NCBI GenBank assembly: GCA_012520135.1
Contig: JAAYOX010000122.1
Coordinates: forward strand, 1 to 6,345
From: Clostridia bacterium
GTDB taxonomy: Bacteria; Bacillota; DULZ01
DNA: 6,345 bases
Direction of reading: 5' to 3'
In this document: one piece after another, positions 4,630-6,345 of the stretch
Layout of the letters: the number at the start of each line of letters is the position of its first letter
Position numbering within the stretch: position 1 is the stretch's first letter
Made by a program: the position numbers and the translations under genes
Notes under the pieces: model-generated
Databases searched by the model: none
Seen by the model: the letters and a program-made list of their open reading frames with translations, nothing else
What the model was told of the DNA's origin: nothing

Positions 4630-6345
4630 TTAGCAAGTGTATTTTTCTTCTTCGATAATAACGTCTGCAATAGCCCGTCTTAAGGCAACTGTGTTTTCCA
4701 GTTCGAAGCGAACCATCTTCTTCAGAGCGGACAGCTGAGTCTTCAGGGCGTCTCCACTGTCTACAGCCGCGAGAGTATTCTTAGCAATCAGTTCGCATTT
4801 CTGAATAGCATTATGGGCGTACAGCTTGGTCATATTGATTTTCATTTGATTAGCTTCTTCGCCGGTGGCTGCAATGGCCTGCTTAGTACGGATCAGGGCA
4901 CTTTCCAGAGCAAAGATCTCGATAATCATGTCGGCTACGTTGGCAAGTATCTCTTGCTGATCCTTTAGAGCCATTCCCATTTTCTGTACTGCGGTACCGG
5001 CAGTCATCAGGAACATTTTCTTCATGTTAGCCAGTTTGGCAAATTCTACACCCAAAGTACCTTCCGGCTGAGTTGGCATCATGCCCAAGAGTTCACCCAT
5101 CAGCTTCTGGGCAGCAGCCAGCAAGGGCAACTCACCTTTCATAGCTTTACGCAAAAGGGTTTGCGGGATCAGGAGCCTGTTGATTTCGTTGGTACCCTCA
5201 AAGATACGATTAATCCGTGAGTCACGATAGTATCTTTCTACAGGGTATTCCTGGGTAAAACCATAACCACCGTGAATCTGCACCGCTTCATCAACAATGT
5301 AATCTACTACTTCTGACCCGTAAATCTTGTTGATGGAGCACTCCATGGCATACTCGGCAATAGCATTGGCTGCGGAGCGGCCTGCATCTTCGGCTGTGGG
5401 ATCGAGGTGGGACAGAATATCATCAATTAAGCCGCCGGTCCGGTAAACAACTGATTCCGCTGCATACAAGCGAGTAGCCATTTCACCAATCTTTTGTTTG
5501 ATGAGACCAAATTCGGCAATGCTTTGGTTAAACTGTTTTCTCTCCTTGGCATATTTAACGGAGGTTTCCAACCCTATTTTTCCGGCACCTACAGCGGCGG
5601 CAGCCAGCTTATAACGGCCGATGTTCAGAATGTTAAAGGCAACTAAATGACCCTTGCCTATTTCTCCCAATACGTTCTCTACCGGTACTTCGCAGTCTTC
5701 GAAAATAACACTCCGGGTAGAAGAACCTTTGATACCCAGTTTCTTTTCCTCAGCGCCGGTACTCAAACCGGGAGAGTCGGCATCCACGATAAACGCCGTA
5801 AAATGCTCACCGTCAATCTTGGCATAAGTCACGAACACATCGGCAAACCCGGCGTTGGTAATAAAGATCTTTTCCCCATTGAGGATGTATTTAGTGCCAT
5901 CTTCATTGAGAACCGCTTTAGTTTTGGCAGCCAGAGCATCGGAACCGGCACTGGGTTCTGTCAAGGCATAAGCTGCAATTAATTCTCCACTGGCCAAACC
6001 GGGTAAATATTTCTTTTTCTGCTCTTCGTTACCGAAAAATACGATAGGTAAAGTACCGATACCGGTGTGAGCAGAATGACCAACTGCATAGGAAGCACCG
6101 CCGGCTACTTTTTCAGTGATCAAAATGGAACTGATTTTGTCTAAACCCATTCCCTCGTATTCTTCAGGAATATCAGCAGCTAAAAGGCCCAATTCACCGG
6201 CACCTTGAATGAGCTTCTTCATCAAGCCCTCTTTTTGTGCTTCCAAATCTTCGATTACCGGCACTACTTCGCCTGCTACATAATCTTCAGCAGTTTTAGC
6301 AATCATCCGTTGTTCTTCGGTAAAATCTTCCGGGGTAAAGATGGA
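4630..6345 (-). CDS. Acyl-CoA dehydrogenase, FadE type with long C-terminal region (5' end missing)
   Basis: A flavoprotein that oxidises acyl-CoA to trans-2-enoyl-CoA, the first step of fatty-acid beta-oxidation, passing electrons to ETF. The frame stays open to the edge: 13 codons (SIFTPEDFTEEQR) precede the first visible ATG at 6306, and they look like the family's usual N-terminus, so the true start is outside. Counting from that ATG (558 residues), signature 1 ALTEPSAGSD is at 114-123, signature 2 QIHGGYGFTQEYPVERYYRD at 343-362, and IFEGTNE at 368-374 carries the likely catalytic Glu370, equivalent to Glu376 of medium-chain enzymes. About 180 residues follow, a C-terminal helical domain as in VLCAD-like enzymes and B. 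subtilis FadE. Nothing essential is missing. Chain-length preference cannot be read from sequence. No ETF, thiolase or enoyl-CoA hydratase gene is visible, but the upstream side is unseen. Confidence 0.95.
   Translation of the reverse strand, partial: SIFTPEDFTEEQRMIAKTAEDYVAGEVVPVIEDLEAQKEGLMKKLIQGAGELGLLAADIPEEYEGMGLDKISSILITEKVAGGASYAVGHSAHTGIGTLPIVFFGNEEQKKKYLPGLASGELIAAYALTEPSAGSDALAAKTKAVLNEDGTKYILNGEKIFITNAGFADVFVTYAKIDGEHFTAFIVDADSPGLSTGAEEKKLGIKGSSTRSVIFEDCEVPVENVLGEIGKGHLVAFNILNIGRYKLAAAAVGAGKIGLETSVKYAKERKQFNQSIAEFGLIKQKIGEMATRLYAAESVVYRTGGLIDDILSHLDPTAEDAGRSAANAIAEYAMECSINKIYGSEVVDYIVDEAVQIHGGYGFTQEYPVERYYRDSRINRIFEGTNEINRLLIPQTLLRKAMKGELPLLAAAQKLMGELLGMMPTQPEGTLGVEFAKLANMKKMFLMTAGTAVQKMGMALKDQQEILANVADMIIEIFALESALIRTKQAIAATGEEANQMKINMTKLYAHNAIQKCELIAKNTLAAVDSGDALKTQLSALKKMVRFELENTVALRRAIADVIIEEEKYTC

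Noticed and set aside
5647..5982. A 111-codon plus-strand open frame
   Set aside because: It is fully antisense to the well-supported acyl-CoA dehydrogenase gene and its translation resembles no family I know.

Overview
The window looks like chromosomal DNA of a low-to-moderate GC Gram-positive bacterium, most likely an anaerobic Firmicute of the Peptococcaceae/Desulfotomaculales type. This rests on consensus sigma-A promoters, purine-rich Shine-Dalgarno sites, a secreted copper-amine-oxidase-N-like (stalk) protein, an XRE regulator with several HTH domains, and a FadE-type acyl-CoA dehydrogenase with a long C-terminal region. The placement is inferred from gene style, not from a search. Every supported gene lies on the minus strand, so the window reads right to left in transcription order.

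Right to left: (a) 6345-4630 is an acyl-CoA dehydrogenase whose 5' end is cut off by the window edge. (b) 4629-4329 is a 301-base gap. It holds two similar GC-rich hairpins (terminators) separated by a 160-bp palindromic element with inverted ends and a 5-bp flanking direct repeat, which looks like a MITE. A good sigma-A promoter follows. (c) 4328-3234 is a divergent YchF-family P-loop NTPase with a C-terminal TGS domain. (d) 3133-2942 is a small FmdB-type zinc-ribbon protein with a perfect-consensus promoter. (e) 2806-2027 is a regulator built of three tandem XRE/Cro HTH domains, with its own promoter, a possible operator over the transcription start and a textbook terminator. (f) 1907-1218 is a secreted stalk-domain protein and (g) 1184-57 a MidA/NDUFAF7-family methyltransferase. 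They are 33 bases apart and probably cotranscribed. (h) At the left edge an open frame starting with GTG overlaps the end of the methyltransferase gene and runs out of the window.

The genes do not form an obvious single pathway. They look like a string of mostly independent transcription units: lipid oxidation, a ribosome-associated NTPase, a small zinc protein, a regulator, and a two- or three-gene envelope/methyltransferase operon. I see no defence system, CRISPR array, tRNA, rRNA or phage module. The items most worth a second look are the MITE-like insertion between two terminator hairpins, the triple-HTH regulator with domains 1 and 2 nearly identical in part at the DNA level, and the altered switch region of the YchF-like protein.
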